This document shows positions 58,601-64,000 of a stretch of 64,000 bases of DNA, in pieces. Under the pieces are notes generated by a model, which was given only the letters and a program-made list of their open reading frames with translations, had not been told where the DNA came from and searched no databases. The translations under genes were made by a program, and so were the position numbers. Numbering within the stretch: the stretch's first letter is position 1; every line of letters begins with the position of its first letter. Origin of the DNA: Varroa destructor (taxonomy: Eukaryota; Arthropoda; Arachnida; Mesostigmata; Varroidae); contig NW_019211458.1 in the NCBI RefSeq assembly GCF_002443255.2, positions 11,616,402 to 11,680,401 on the forward strand. Direction: 5' to 3'.

Positions 58601-61068
58601 GGGCAACAGTACTTCAGGAGGCAACGGAGCACTGCACGATCTACAAAACATACGACCCTTCAAAGAAAATGATGAAAGTAAGTTCTTCACTTGGTATGTT
58701 GTGCTGTTTGTGTTGAACATTTTACTTGTGAGTAATTTGCCGCGATTTCGCATGTTAGCAAGAATTTTCCGCCCGTCGATAACTTCTGTTCAGAGCCTTA
58801 CTGAGATCTAATAAATTATGCTTATGTTATTGTTTGTTTGTGATTAATTGCATTCTAGTTATTTTTCGAGTATATTGTGCAGATCATACGTACGTGACGC
58901 TAAAAACACCCATAATCGCGACAGCTGACCAAATTAAACGTTCAGCTACCGAGAAAACAACTATGCCAGCTGACGAAACGATTCTCGTCGAGGTGAAGAG
59001 TACAGGTGAACGGTTGCCTTTCAACGAAGCCGAAGTATCCGTTGCCACCGGACTATCGATAAATGGACGACTCTTCATTGTGCCCATTGAGCACCTCGAT
59101 TCACTTGTAAGTTACTTCAGCTGTTTTCTAGACTCGTATAAACTGATCCGTAGGATCTTTTCGACTCCTCCGACGACAAAAATAAGCAGGACAGCAGCTT
59201 AACTGAGAAAAGGACTGTATCGGAAAAAGGAGCCCTTAGTTTAAATAAAGGTCCCTTATTGCTGCTACTAGGTAATTGAACTCTCTGCTCAGTATTGCCG
59301 TTATTGATTACTTGTAGAAATCTGTCGACTAATGTACCGTGTAAAAATAGATTAACGATGTAGGCGTCAGACGGTACTTGAATGGCCATATAGGACCAGT
59401 TGGTTGTGATTACGTTGCTGCAGAACTGAACTAAACTTGTATAATTTAATATGACATGCATAATTATTTATTTTACTTCTAAACAGACACCAGTCGCAGA
59501 GCAGAACCCATTTGTAGACGGGACGGCAAATATCTTGGAGTCACTGAGTTCTCAAGATATCGCCTACCATATGGCCGTTTATGAATGGAAGCTTTTCACT
59601 ACTGTCCACGAGGTAAGTAAGCCTTAAGTAAGAAATGATTATTGCATAATAATGTCGTTCTTCTGCTTGGCAAGTCTCGCGTAGATGTAATAAGTAAACA
59701 CATTTATAATAACTTGACGTTTATTTTCTACTTTTTTAGTATGAACTAATCTATCAAGTGTTTGGTAGAAACCAGTTTCGGCGAGGCATGTCCAATCTAG
59801 ACATGTTCCAACGAAGATTTAACATAGTTCAATTCTGGGTCGTAACGGAGATGTGTCAAGCCAATTCCCTTTCGAGAAGAGTACAGCTGTTAAAGAAGTT
59901 CATCAAGATTGCCCAACAGTAAGTGATCAACTTTGCATGATGAACGTGCTACGATAATATTTTAGATCTAAATTATAGTAATAATAATTTGATCTAACAT
60001 CCCCTAGAAACAAATCGGAGAGTATAACGATAGAAACAGACTAGGAACACCGAACATGAAATGCTTGTGTGTAAATCTTCGCATAGAATGCGTTAACTAG
60101 GACCGTCATAAAAGCATCCGGATCTAAATATTAATTTGTTATTAGCTGTCGCGAGTACCAAAACCTGAATTCGTTGTTCGCAATCGTTATGGGTTTGGGT
60201 AATCAGGCGGTTTCCCGCCTCAGCCAGACGTGGGAGCGTCTTCCATCTAAGCTACGCCGCACATTTGAAGATCTCGAAAACTTAATCGATCCTTCACGGA
60301 ACCACAAACGATATCGCTCTGCCGTGGCAAAGCTTCAGCCACCACTGGTGAGTCGTTTTTTGATAGATCTCAGCTTCGTGAAATTTTCGGATGCATCACA
60401 TTTTCAGAATATTAAAGAAGTTGTAAAACTATTGGAACTAATCTCGTTTCGACATGTCGCTAAATACCGCTCGTAGATATGCGTATGTGAAATACTTTAC
60501 AGAGTCGTTGTATTATACGCTTTCGTCATACTCCTGCACGCGTTATCATTATGAAATCTGTACTGTTATACTCAACTCCAGTTGATATGATCCCTCCTAT
60601 AAATTCCCTTGCAGATTCCCTTTATGCCGCTACTGCTAAAGGATATGACGTTCTGCCATCTGGGGAACAAGACATATATCGACGGGTTGGTGAATTTCGA
60701 GAAAATGCACATGATTGGTCAGACGCTTCGACATTTGCGGTACGCGAGAAGCCAGCGGCTGGGGATCGAGCATCCGCACCCGCAGGCTGCCTCGAAAACC
60801 GCTAATCACAATGATGTCGTAGCTGACTACGTACGGTAAGTAGCTTTATGAAGACAACAATATGCAGTAGACGAATCAATGAGCGGATCAACTGACATTT
60901 TTTTTTTTTTTTACATAATAAAATCAGAAGTCATGAATCGCGCCGACCTAGAATTGCATTCAGTAAATCGATCCTCCGTGAATCTCCTGTTGCAGCAATT
61001 TGAAAGTGATCGACAATCAGAGGACCCTATCAAAATTGTCAAATATTCTCGAACCAAGAAGACCGTAA
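1726..61068 (+). CDS. Epac: Epac, cAMP-regulated Rap guanine nucleotide exchange factor (14 exons, 5' partial)
   Basis: The product activates Rap1/Rap2 by GDP/GTP exchange when cAMP binds its regulatory domain; it acts in the cytosol and at membranes. Join: 1726-1871, 2540-2616, 4909-5055, 51737-51957, 57179-57264, 57430-57560 (or from 57415), 57887-58101, 58442-58677, 58859-59106, 59487-59612, 59740-59918, 60146-60347, 60615-60835, 60996-61068. All phases close exactly, giving 768 residues plus stop (773 with the longer exon 6). Domains in order, numbered from the first full codon in the window: cNBD about 15-115, hinge and linker 124-197, REM 198-340, second linker 341-415, Ras-association about 420-502, CDC25-homology about 515-760. 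Resemblance to vertebrate Epac2 runs to the end, which closes on LEPRRP then stop. The phosphate-binding cassette has FGKLALVND with PRAAT, where PKA has Glu in place of Lys, as in Epac2. The N-terminus (DEP, possible first cNBD) is outside the window. Confidence 0.96.
1872..2539 (+). other. Intron 1, phase 1
   Basis: GT-AG intron of 668 bases (gtaagt to tttcag). AT-rich. No repeat, ORF or RNA gene recognised inside. Confidence 0.9.
2540..2616 (+). CDS. Epac: Epac exon 2 of window: beta strands of the cNBD
   Basis: A 77-base exon between tttcag and gtaaaa. It encodes residues 49-74, including [20 protein letters not shown] and IYGK. This is the central beta roll of the cNBD; the Gly pair and the SWYIILKGS strand are typical of the Epac family. 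It is too short to be found by length-based ORF searches, and was placed by homology and by phase (2 bases plus 25 codons). Confidence 0.95.
2617..4908 (+). other. Intron 2, phase 0
   Basis: GT-AG intron of 2,292 bases, from gtaaaa to a T-rich acceptor ending gcgtttag. Short open frames on both strands (3172-3641, 4243-4692) resemble nothing recognisable and lie inside the intron. Confidence 0.85.
4909..5055 (+). CDS. Epac: Epac exon 3 of window: cAMP phosphate-binding cassette
   Basis: Exactly 49 codons (residues 75-123) between tttag and gtgagt. It encodes [20 protein letters not shown] and then a strand containing CHFLRVDK and DFNRILR. Arg97 in the PRAAT motif is the conserved contact to the cAMP phosphate. 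Lys88 stands where PKA and cyclic-nucleotide-gated channels have Glu contacting the ribose 2'-OH. In the family this difference explains why Epac tolerates 2'-O-methyl cAMP analogues. Vertebrate Epac2 also has Lys here, Epac1 has Gln. The exon ends exactly at the end of the cNBD. Confidence 0.96.
5056..12479 (+). other. Giant intron 3 (5056-51736), first part
   Basis: The intron starts with gtgagt at 5056 and ends at ttaaag in 51731-51736, 46,681 bases, phase 0. This part is AT-rich with homopolymers (A15 at 6374-6388) and a moderately GC-rich patch near 7,050-7,450. An isolated B-box-like GGTTCGATCC lies near 7623. Open frames at 7833-8039, 8492-8842 and 9789-10304 have no recognisable homology and no splice pattern. 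No nested gene supported. Confidence 0.75.
12488..12527. repeat. Perfect 15-bp inverted repeat (hairpin) beside the assembly gap
   Basis: Positions 12490-12504 and 12511-12525 are exact reverse complements (GGCTTAGACCGATTT against its complement) around a 6-base loop. Three further pairs, one of them G-T, extend the stem outward to 12487-12528. A (TA)n tract follows directly. Confidence 0.9.
12530..12555. repeat. (TA)n microsatellite
   Basis: Uninterrupted alternating TA of about 26 bases, directly between the hairpin and the left arm of the inverted repeat that borders the gap. Confidence 0.95.
12551..12718. repeat. Inverted repeat with 34-bp arms flanking a 100-N gap
   Basis: The left arm 12551-12584 and the right arm 12685-12718 are reverse complements at 33 of 34 positions and point into the N run from both sides. 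The arms contain GCACGTATTATTAGCGTG. The structure could be the ends of a palindromic mobile element such as a MITE, or one sequence placed twice in opposite orientation by the assembler. The middle is unsequenced, so the choice cannot be made here. Confidence 0.9.
12585..12684. other. Assembly gap, 100 N
   Basis: Exactly 100 N, the usual placeholder for a gap of unknown length. Any reading frame crossing it (for example minus strand 12493-12924) is an artefact. Confidence 0.99.
12719..21015 (+). other. Giant intron 3, second part
   Basis: AT-rich non-coding DNA with a GC-richer patch at about 18,720-19,080, open on both strands but without recognisable homology, start context or splice pattern. 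A perfect 14-bp hairpin lies at 18058-18097. No RNA gene or transposon protein was recognised. Confidence 0.7.
18058..18097. repeat. Perfect 14-bp inverted repeat, 12-base loop
   Basis: CGGTACAAAACAAA at 18058-18071 is the exact reverse complement of 18084-18097, separated by a GC-rich 12-base loop. The stem is too short for a typical microRNA precursor; function unknown. Confidence 0.9.
21016..21115. repeat. Exact tandem duplication, two 50-bp units
   Basis: Unit 21016-21065 is repeated without a mismatch at 21066-21115. Each unit starts CTTTCTATCGAGGTACCGCC and ends TTACTGCAATA. Perfect identity suggests a recent duplication or an assembly error. Confidence 0.97.
24236..24255. repeat. Poly(T) tract, 20 bases
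   Basis: Uninterrupted T run. It could be the poly(A) tail of a minus-strand retroposed copy, but no tRNA- or gene-derived body was recognised next to it. Confidence 0.9.
24614..24634. repeat. Poly(A) tract, 21 bases
   Basis: Uninterrupted A run on the plus strand. It is compatible with the tail of a plus-strand retroposed copy; no body was identified upstream. Confidence 0.9.
27481..27505. repeat. Perfect 11-bp inverted repeat, AT-rich
   Basis: TATTTGATTAA at 27481-27491 and its exact reverse complement at 27495-27505, spaced by TAT. It lies just upstream of the GC-rich stretch starting near 27.53 kb. Confidence 0.9.
27530..28500. other. GC-rich, CpG-containing stretch inside the giant intron
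   Basis: Two patches are clearly richer in GC and CpG than the surrounding intron: about 27,535-27,670 (with GCGGCGGCCGCGCCG at 27,602-27,616) and about 28,165-28,480. Plus-strand frames are open from 27622 (89 codons) and 28163 (113 codons), but the other frames are open too, as expected in GC-rich DNA. No homology is recognised. It could be an internal promoter or first exon; this is inference. Confidence 0.35.
28511..35400 (+). other. Giant intron 3, fourth part
   Basis: Non-coding DNA. It contains a short GC-rich spot at 30,575-30,660, spaced direct repeats at 28945-29076, an A15 run at 31669-31683 and a (TA)n tract at 32192-32226. Open frames such as minus 32578-32913 are not recognisable. 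No gene supported. Confidence 0.7.
32192..32226. repeat. (TA)n microsatellite
   Basis: Alternating TA with one phase break near 32212. Confidence 0.95.
35540..36480. other. GC-rich stretch inside the giant intron with several open frames
   Basis: Starts with a C-rich and CT-rich block (35,545-35,620) and contains CpG-dense triplet runs (36,013-36,060). Plus-strand frames 35907-36131 and 36152-36481 are open, but minus-strand frames over the same bases are open too. The first plus-strand frame has an N-run followed by an A/T-rich low-complexity peptide. No homology recognised. Candidate internal promoter or short transcript; weakly supported. Confidence 0.3.
36945..37080 (+). mobile_element. 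tRNA-derived SINE-like copy 1
   Basis: A head resembling a tRNA has an A-box-like CAGTGAGTAGCGTG (about 36959-36972) and a B box GGTTCGAATC at 37009-37018. It is followed by a body with AACACGCTTCGTTTT and GGGAACCAGGCCGTCTGA. The body matches copy 2 at 49113-49190 closely enough to show common origin. No poly(A) tail remains. Assignment as a Pol III-type SINE rests on the two boxes plus the second copy. Confidence 0.6.
37602..37644. repeat. (AG)n microsatellite
   Basis: 43 bases of uninterrupted AG dinucleotides. Confidence 0.97.
44808..44857. repeat. 50-base stem-loop
   Basis: An outer 5-bp stem (GCTGT/ACAGC) and an inner perfect 11-bp stem (44815-44825 with 44838-44848) are separated by a small internal loop, with a 12-base terminal loop. 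It is shorter than a usual microRNA precursor. Confidence 0.7.
46400..46455 (+). repeat. Degenerate tRNA-like sequence
   Basis: A stretch ending in GGGTTCGAAC at 46441-46450 is spaced like a B box about 45 bases after a tRNA D-arm-like GTTGAGACATGGCG. It does not fold into a complete cloverleaf by eye. Possibly a decayed tRNA-derived repeat. Confidence 0.25.
46741..46784. repeat. CA-rich simple repeat, imperfect
   Basis: A run of ACACACAC followed by interrupted CA-rich sequence. Confidence 0.8.
49095..49240 (+). mobile_element. tRNA-derived SINE-like copy 2 with poly(A) tail
   Basis: A B-box-like GGTTCGGAACC at 49113-49123 is followed by GACACACTTCACTTCGT and GGGAACCAGCCGTCTGA, matching the body of copy 1 at 36.9 kb. 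It ends in 19 A at 49222-49240. The tRNA-like head is more decayed than in copy 1. The poly(A) tail fits retroposition. Confidence 0.65.
49250..49300 (-). repeat. tRNA 5'-half-like fragment on the minus strand
   Basis: Read on the minus strand, CAGCTCATTTGGTTAAGCCG matches a tRNA D-arm and A box (TAGCTCAGTTGGTTAGAGC type), followed by an anticodon-arm-like GCTTGAGAGCTGG. The T arm is missing; the fragment stops about 10 bases from the poly(A) tail of SINE-like copy 2. Likely a truncated tRNA pseudogene or SINE head. Confidence 0.5.
49301..51736 (+). other. Giant intron 3, last part
   Basis: AT-rich DNA up to the acceptor of the hinge exon (ttatgttttcttaaag at 51721-51736). A small palindrome (GACATAT/ATATGTC) lies near 50343-50360. 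No gene recognised. Confidence 0.75.
51737..51957 (+). CDS. Epac: Epac exon 4 of window: hinge and N/Q-rich linker
   Basis: Residues 124-196 plus two bases of Lys197. The first 21 residues, [20 protein letters not shown] and K, are the near-invariant Epac hinge helix that couples cAMP binding to release of the catalytic half. The rest is low complexity, rich in N, Q, G, P, A and T. It is about three times the length of the corresponding vertebrate Epac2 linker as recalled. Acceptor ttaaag, donor gtaaga after phase 2. The Lys-Tyr codons at the next junction fit the KYTVM start of the REM domain. Confidence 0.95.
51958..57178 (+). other. Intron 4, phase 2
   Basis: GT-AG intron of 5,221 bases (gtaaga to cttacag). 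A GC-richer patch at about 52,710-53,000 is open in one plus-strand frame for 96 codons, without recognisable homology. Nothing else recognised. Confidence 0.85.
57179..57264 (+). CDS. Epac: Epac exon 5 of window: start of REM domain
   Basis: Completes Lys197 and encodes residues 198-225, starting [19 protein letters not shown], the first helix of the Ras exchanger motif (REM, RasGEF-N) domain, which stabilises the catalytic helical hairpin. Donor gtaaaa after a G at 57264. A second, stronger-looking donor (gtgagc) at 57241 has the same phase and would remove 8 residues. Confidence 0.9.
57430..57560 (+). CDS. Epac: Epac exon 6 of window: REM domain, central part
   Basis: Residues 226-269, including [20 protein letters not shown], the family signature of the REM domain. 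The preferred acceptor is tctctag at 57429, because it joins the preceding exon without an extra segment. An acceptor at 57414 (ttacag) is equally in frame and would add five residues, VLWSL. Donor gtattc at 57561, phase 0. Confidence 0.85.
57561..57886 (+). other. Intron 6, phase 0
   Basis: GT-AG intron of 326 bases (gtattc to tttttag). Nothing recognised inside. Confidence 0.9.
57887..58101 (+). CDS. Epac: Epac exon 7 of window: end of REM domain
   Basis: Residues 270-340 plus two bases of Lys341. It contains [17 protein letters not shown], matching the KRRV..W helix of the Epac REM domain, then helices ending in [10 protein letters not shown]. Acceptor tttttag, donor gtaagt. The plus-strand open frame at 57843-58136 over the same bases is a shadow in another frame. 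Confidence 0.95.
58102..58441 (+). other. Intron 7, phase 2
   Basis: GT-AG intron of 340 bases; the acceptor (cttaag) has a weak pyrimidine tract. Nothing else seen. Confidence 0.85.
58442..58677 (+). CDS. Epac: Epac exon 8 of window: low-complexity linker between REM and RA domains
   Basis: Completes Lys341 and encodes residues 342-419. After a short conserved start with [15 protein letters not shown] comes a Ser/Thr/Gly/Asn-rich run of about 45 residues, then IRPFKENDE leading into the Ras-association domain. The linker is much richer in small polar residues than vertebrate Epac and is probably disordered. Donor gtaagt at 58678, phase 1. Confidence 0.92.
58859..59106 (+). CDS. Epac: Epac exon 9 of window: Ras-association domain
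   Basis: Completes Ile420 and encodes residues 421-502. [17 protein letters not shown] opens the ubiquitin-like RA fold, and [18 protein letters not shown] closes it, as in vertebrate Epac. In the family this domain helps to target the protein to membranes, in Epac2 through Ras-GTP. Acceptor tctag, donor gtaagt, phase 0. Confidence 0.95.
59107..59486 (+). other. Intron 9, phase 0
   Basis: GT-AG intron of 380 bases. The minus-strand open frame 59117-59461 lies wholly inside it and is not recognisable. Confidence 0.9.
59487..59612 (+). CDS. Epac: Epac exon 10 of window: start of CDC25-homology domain
   Basis: Exactly 42 codons (residues 503-544) between aaacag and gtaagt. [20 protein letters not shown] matches the first helix of the RasGEF catalytic domain, with the usual LA.Q.T..D..LF pattern. 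Confidence 0.95.
59740..59918 (+). CDS. Epac: Epac exon 11 of window: CDC25-homology domain core
   Basis: Residues 545-603 plus two bases of His604. [20 protein letters not shown] and then [14 protein letters not shown] are the conserved RasGEF helices (R-FN---FWV-TE and R---L-KFI-IA). Acceptor tttttag, donor gtaagt. The short intron before it is 127 bases. Confidence 0.96.
60146..60347 (+). CDS. Epac: Epac exon 12 of window: CDC25-homology domain, catalytic region
   Basis: Completes His604 and encodes residues 605-671. [20 protein letters not shown] is the RasGEF signature (NLNS--AI--GL), followed by [14 protein letters not shown] and [10 protein letters not shown]. This part includes elements near the helical hairpin that opens the nucleotide site of Rap. 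Acceptor attag, donor gtgagt, phase 0. Confidence 0.96.
60615..60835 (+). CDS. Epac: Epac exon 13 of window: CDC25-homology domain, C-terminal part
   Basis: Residues 672-744 plus two bases of Arg745. [20 protein letters not shown] and INFEK-type [10 protein letters not shown] are the conserved third structural region of RasGEFs; the exon ends in NDVVADYVR. Acceptor ccttgcag, donor gtaagt. A longer open frame in another phase (60551-60805) is a shadow. Confidence 0.96.
60996..61068 (+). CDS. Epac: Epac exon 14 of window: C-terminus and stop
   Basis: Completes Arg745 and encodes residues 746-768 then TAA at 61066-61068. The peptide [20 protein letters not shown] closing on RRP closely matches the last residues of vertebrate Epac2, so this acceptor (ctcctgttgcag at 60995) is the conserved one. 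The frame is hidden under a longer unrelated open frame (60879-61208). Confidence 0.95.
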
Positions 61069-61133
61069 AGAGTTCCAGGAAGCTATCGTCACTCACATAC
61101 CAGTTCTCACAGATTCATATCTTCCTCATTCTG

Positions 61134-61167
<34 letters not shown>

Positions 61168-61182
61168 CCATCGTCGTCGTCG
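61134..61182. repeat. (ATC)n microsatellite followed by (TCG)n, in the 3' UTR
   Basis: About eleven ATC triplets at 61134-61167, then TCG repeats at 61171-61182. It starts 66 bases after the Epac stop codon. Confidence 0.95.
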
Positions 61183-61527
61183 AAGCCAATCATCAATCGG
61201 ACAGCTGAGGTTGCGCGACGCAGACCTTGCCGCTGTACTGCATCAAACAACCATATGTAAACAATCACCAGTCAAATCGATTTACCCAAAAATTAACTCC
61301 TGATTTATGCCAACATGCCGCATAACATTGTAGAGAAAAGAACCATGCTATGTATTAATAGCCGCTTCGAAATTACCACTCCTCCAGTGTCGTCTATGTA
61401 TTGAACGAACGACTAAGCACCATCGGCCAAACGAGATCAATTTTGGCTTCATCATTACTTATACCATCCTAGCGAATAACAAATCGTTAAGATACTATAG
61501 TTATTACATTATATATATTGAATATGT

Positions 61528-61533
61528 AATAAA
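61528..61533 (+). terminator. Candidate polyadenylation signal AATAAA for Epac
   Basis: First canonical AATAAA recognised by eye downstream of the stop codon, in AT-rich DNA. Position and motif only; not confirmed. Confidence 0.45.
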
Positions 61534-61550
61534 TTCCCAAAATAACGCTT

Positions 61551-64000
61551 ATTACTATATTCTCATCATTAGCAGCAATGTATTCTAGTATACGTACATG
61601 GAAGCGCCCATACAACACGAATGATACAACAGATAATGCGAAGTCTGCATGCCACCTGGTGAGTTATTCGCAAAACTTTTGATCGTCACTGACAAATAAA
61701 TGCCATTGGGTTCGAGTGAATGAGGTAACAACCACATAGTCGATATCGAGTCGTTCCTTTGTGATTCATAGTTTTAACGTGTGGCCGATGGCTTATCCAT
61801 GCCATGATTCGTTTCCGTGACATTTCTGTTGCAGTTTTGCTGATCATAGCAATCAATACATGCTCGCATAATAGATAATGAGAACACAATAATATATCTC
61901 GATCGATATTTTCAAGTATGCAAAAGGTGACAATGTTTGAATAAATATTATAACGCTGGTGGATGACACCAATTGGGGGATGTACACACATATATAATGA
62001 TAACAAGGAGGATATCGAAAGAGTTTACAGAGATTGTGAAACAACCATCGTCACGACCATTATATATTCATAGCAACATACAACCAAATAAAGGTTGTCA
62101 GCTCTCGTTGACTTTTGAAGAAGGGGAAACTGTATTACTGTGTTTGATACTACAGAGCCTGGCTTTCTTTCTTTTTTCTTGTTTTTTTTTTTCTTTTTTA
62201 TATTGTAGAAAATCAATGTCTCGTCGTTTCTCGAACTTCTTCACATTCATGTGTATGTACATACTCAGCGGCAATCCTTTTCATTGTTAGCTCCATGTGA
62301 ATCTCTTCGTGGGTATACACTTAGGTATGTTGGGTCATGTTCGTACGAACGCGTACACAGTATCCACAATACGTAAATATTTCTCTGAAACACATGAATA
62401 CAGACTACAGCATACATATCGGCATGGACTATGCTAGGCCTATATATATATAATTGTTAAGCGTTACATAGATATATAATAGGATGTGCAAGAGATTACG
62501 GTACACTCACTCTCAGAGTAAAGCAGTCCGGTTGTCTCTGTATTTATAGCTGCGAGGGACCCACCCAATCGTCGCATGTATATCGGTTAGAGATGGATCA
62601 AGCCAAGAATAAAGTACAGGAAAAAGCAGCAAGGGTCTTTTCCTATCAGGGCCACAAACAGCTGACGAAGCAAACAAGAAACAAAATTGTGTGCAGTTTA
62701 CTAGATTATGCGGTATTGGCAAGCTGTCGTCAATTAGTCAATCATTGTACGTAAACCTAACTTGGTAAACTCGACTAATTAAAGTGGCCTCGGAAAAACA
62801 GGTACTTAACAAATAACATATCGTTAGTGTAATACATCTATAAAAATAAGGTTTATAATAAGGAGAAGGAACAGCAGAAGGAAAAGTGCTTGAAACACGC
62901 ATTATGCAATTTCTATTTGCAAATTGTTGTTTTTATATTCGCAGCTGTTGCCATAAATTACGCTGTCCTGAACGCGCGGAGCCTGTAAATAAAATTATCC
63001 GAATCAATACCAATTTACAAGTAGCGACATTATTAGAAACTCCTAGTGATTTTTACATCTCCAGCCGAAAGGTTTTGATCTCACGGGTACCTCGGCAACC
63101 TCGCATGATATTCAGCCCATAGGGCAAAGTGTTGCCCCAAAGCCAAATGTCAGTAGACACACAACTACAAATGCCACCTGAAGTCAGTCCTATACGCACG
63201 TCGTATGTCGTTAACTAACAACAATACCTATGATACATGGAATTAATTAAAACCTAGAGTAAGTTGCTAAAGCAAAGCTGTGCTTACAATATGACATACT
63301 CATGGTTGAGAACAAGAGAGCGGCAGAGATAAGCAGACTTAACGAGCAACAAGTGGCGTTTAGGTGCGGTGTTAGTATGCCATCGTTTCACGAAAAGCCA
63401 GTTGTTGACGAACGAATTGACAAGGTCAAGCAGTCGATCAAAGCAAATAGAATAGAATGAGAAAATGAAAAAAATGATGCGTGAAAAAGCACCGCAGAAA
63501 TCTTGTAGATGATGACTTTTCCATCGATCTTCGCTAAGTCAAGCCAATAATACGTTCCCACTAACGCAATTAATGTTTGGGAACGATCGTTTCCCATGTA
63601 TCGGACATGAGTAGTGCTGCGAAAGTTATCTGAATCTCCCAATTAGACAGCAAGTCATAGCCGCTTGTGATTTTCTTGGCCCATGGAAACTCAACTAGTG
63701 TAGATTGGCTGACGTAGGTGAAAAATGAAAAGAGGAAACAAATGTGTTGGCTCGACTTACCGCTGCTCGGAAACCATCTCTACGGATCACGTTCAGCCAG
63801 CAATTAAAACGAAGAAAATCAATAGCTGCTTGTTGTTGTAATAAGCAATGTACTACCCACTTAAGATAGCCATTACTAGGAAAACCAGGCCCGAATTGTC
63901 CATAGTTGTCGATCGGTTCCACGATGAGTACGTGAGTGCACAAGATATTGTTGGCAAATAGTAATAAACGATGAATATCATTATGATATGAGCTGCGAGA
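61551..64000. other. Downstream intergenic DNA
   Basis: AT-rich, with short (TA) and T-rich tracts (62169-62200). No gene supported. A minus-strand frame open from the right edge to a donor-like GCAGCG|GTAAGT (complement of about 63,755-63,766) is noted as a finding. The frames at 63388-63642 and 61686-62290 have no recognisable homology. Confidence 0.65.

Larger units (their letters stand above)
61069..61550 (+). other. Epac: Epac 3' UTR (probable)
   Basis: Follows the TAA directly. It contains an (ATC)n tract and a TCG run. The first clear AATAAA seen is at 61528-61533, about 465 bases after the stop. The true cleavage site cannot be fixed from sequence. Confidence 0.55.

Noticed and set aside
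60879..61208. 109-codon plus-strand frame over the last Epac exon
   Set aside because: The conserved Epac C-terminus is in another frame of the same bases; the long frame is a shadow extended by the triplet repeat.
1..64000. CRISPR arrays, operons, ribosome-binding sites, prokaryotic origins
   Set aside because: The window is a eukaryotic intron-containing locus; no regularly spaced repeats or prokaryotic gene organisation were seen.

Overview
The window is eukaryotic nuclear DNA, AT-rich overall (roughly 40% GC by eye), with GT-AG introns, many short microsatellites and one 100-N scaffold gap. It is dominated by a single plus-strand gene, the cAMP-activated Rap guanine nucleotide exchange factor Epac (RAPGEF3/4 family). 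Fourteen coding exons can be joined in frame from position 1726 to a stop at 61066-61068. The protein sequence fits a bilaterian and probably an arthropod. Intron sizes and base composition would suit a mite, but that placement is a guess and nothing in the window proves it.

Layout. Positions 1-1725 are upstream intron or intergenic DNA; the exons for the Epac N-terminus (DEP and any first cAMP-binding domain) must lie upstream, because the first exon here opens with a 3' splice site and a split codon. Exons at 1726-1871, 2540-2616 and 4909-5055 encode the regulatory cyclic-nucleotide-binding domain (cNBD). A single 46.7-kb intron (5056-51736) follows. It contains an assembly gap inside an inverted repeat (12.5-12.7 kb), an exact 50-bp tandem duplication (21.0 kb), GC-rich stretches near 27.5-28.5 and 35.5-36.5 kb, two related tRNA-derived SINE-like copies (36.9 and 49.1 kb), hairpins and simple repeats. 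No nested gene in it could be supported. Eleven exons from 51737 to 61068 encode the hinge and a long N/Q-rich linker, the REM domain, a second Ser/Thr/Gly/Asn-rich linker, the Ras-association domain and the CDC25-homology catalytic domain. The 3' UTR carries an (ATC)n tract and a candidate AATAAA at 61528. DNA from about 61.55 kb to the right edge shows no supported gene.

How it works together (family knowledge): cAMP binding to the cNBD releases it from the CDC25-homology domain through the hinge, so that the enzyme catalyses GDP/GTP exchange on Rap1/Rap2. The giant intron is phase 0 and sits where the regulatory domain ends and the hinge begins. Alternative promoters inside it could make a form lacking the regulatory half; this is inference. 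Other points of interest are in-frame alternative splice sites around the REM exons, a competing acceptor that would change the C-terminus, and the palindromic structure at the gap.
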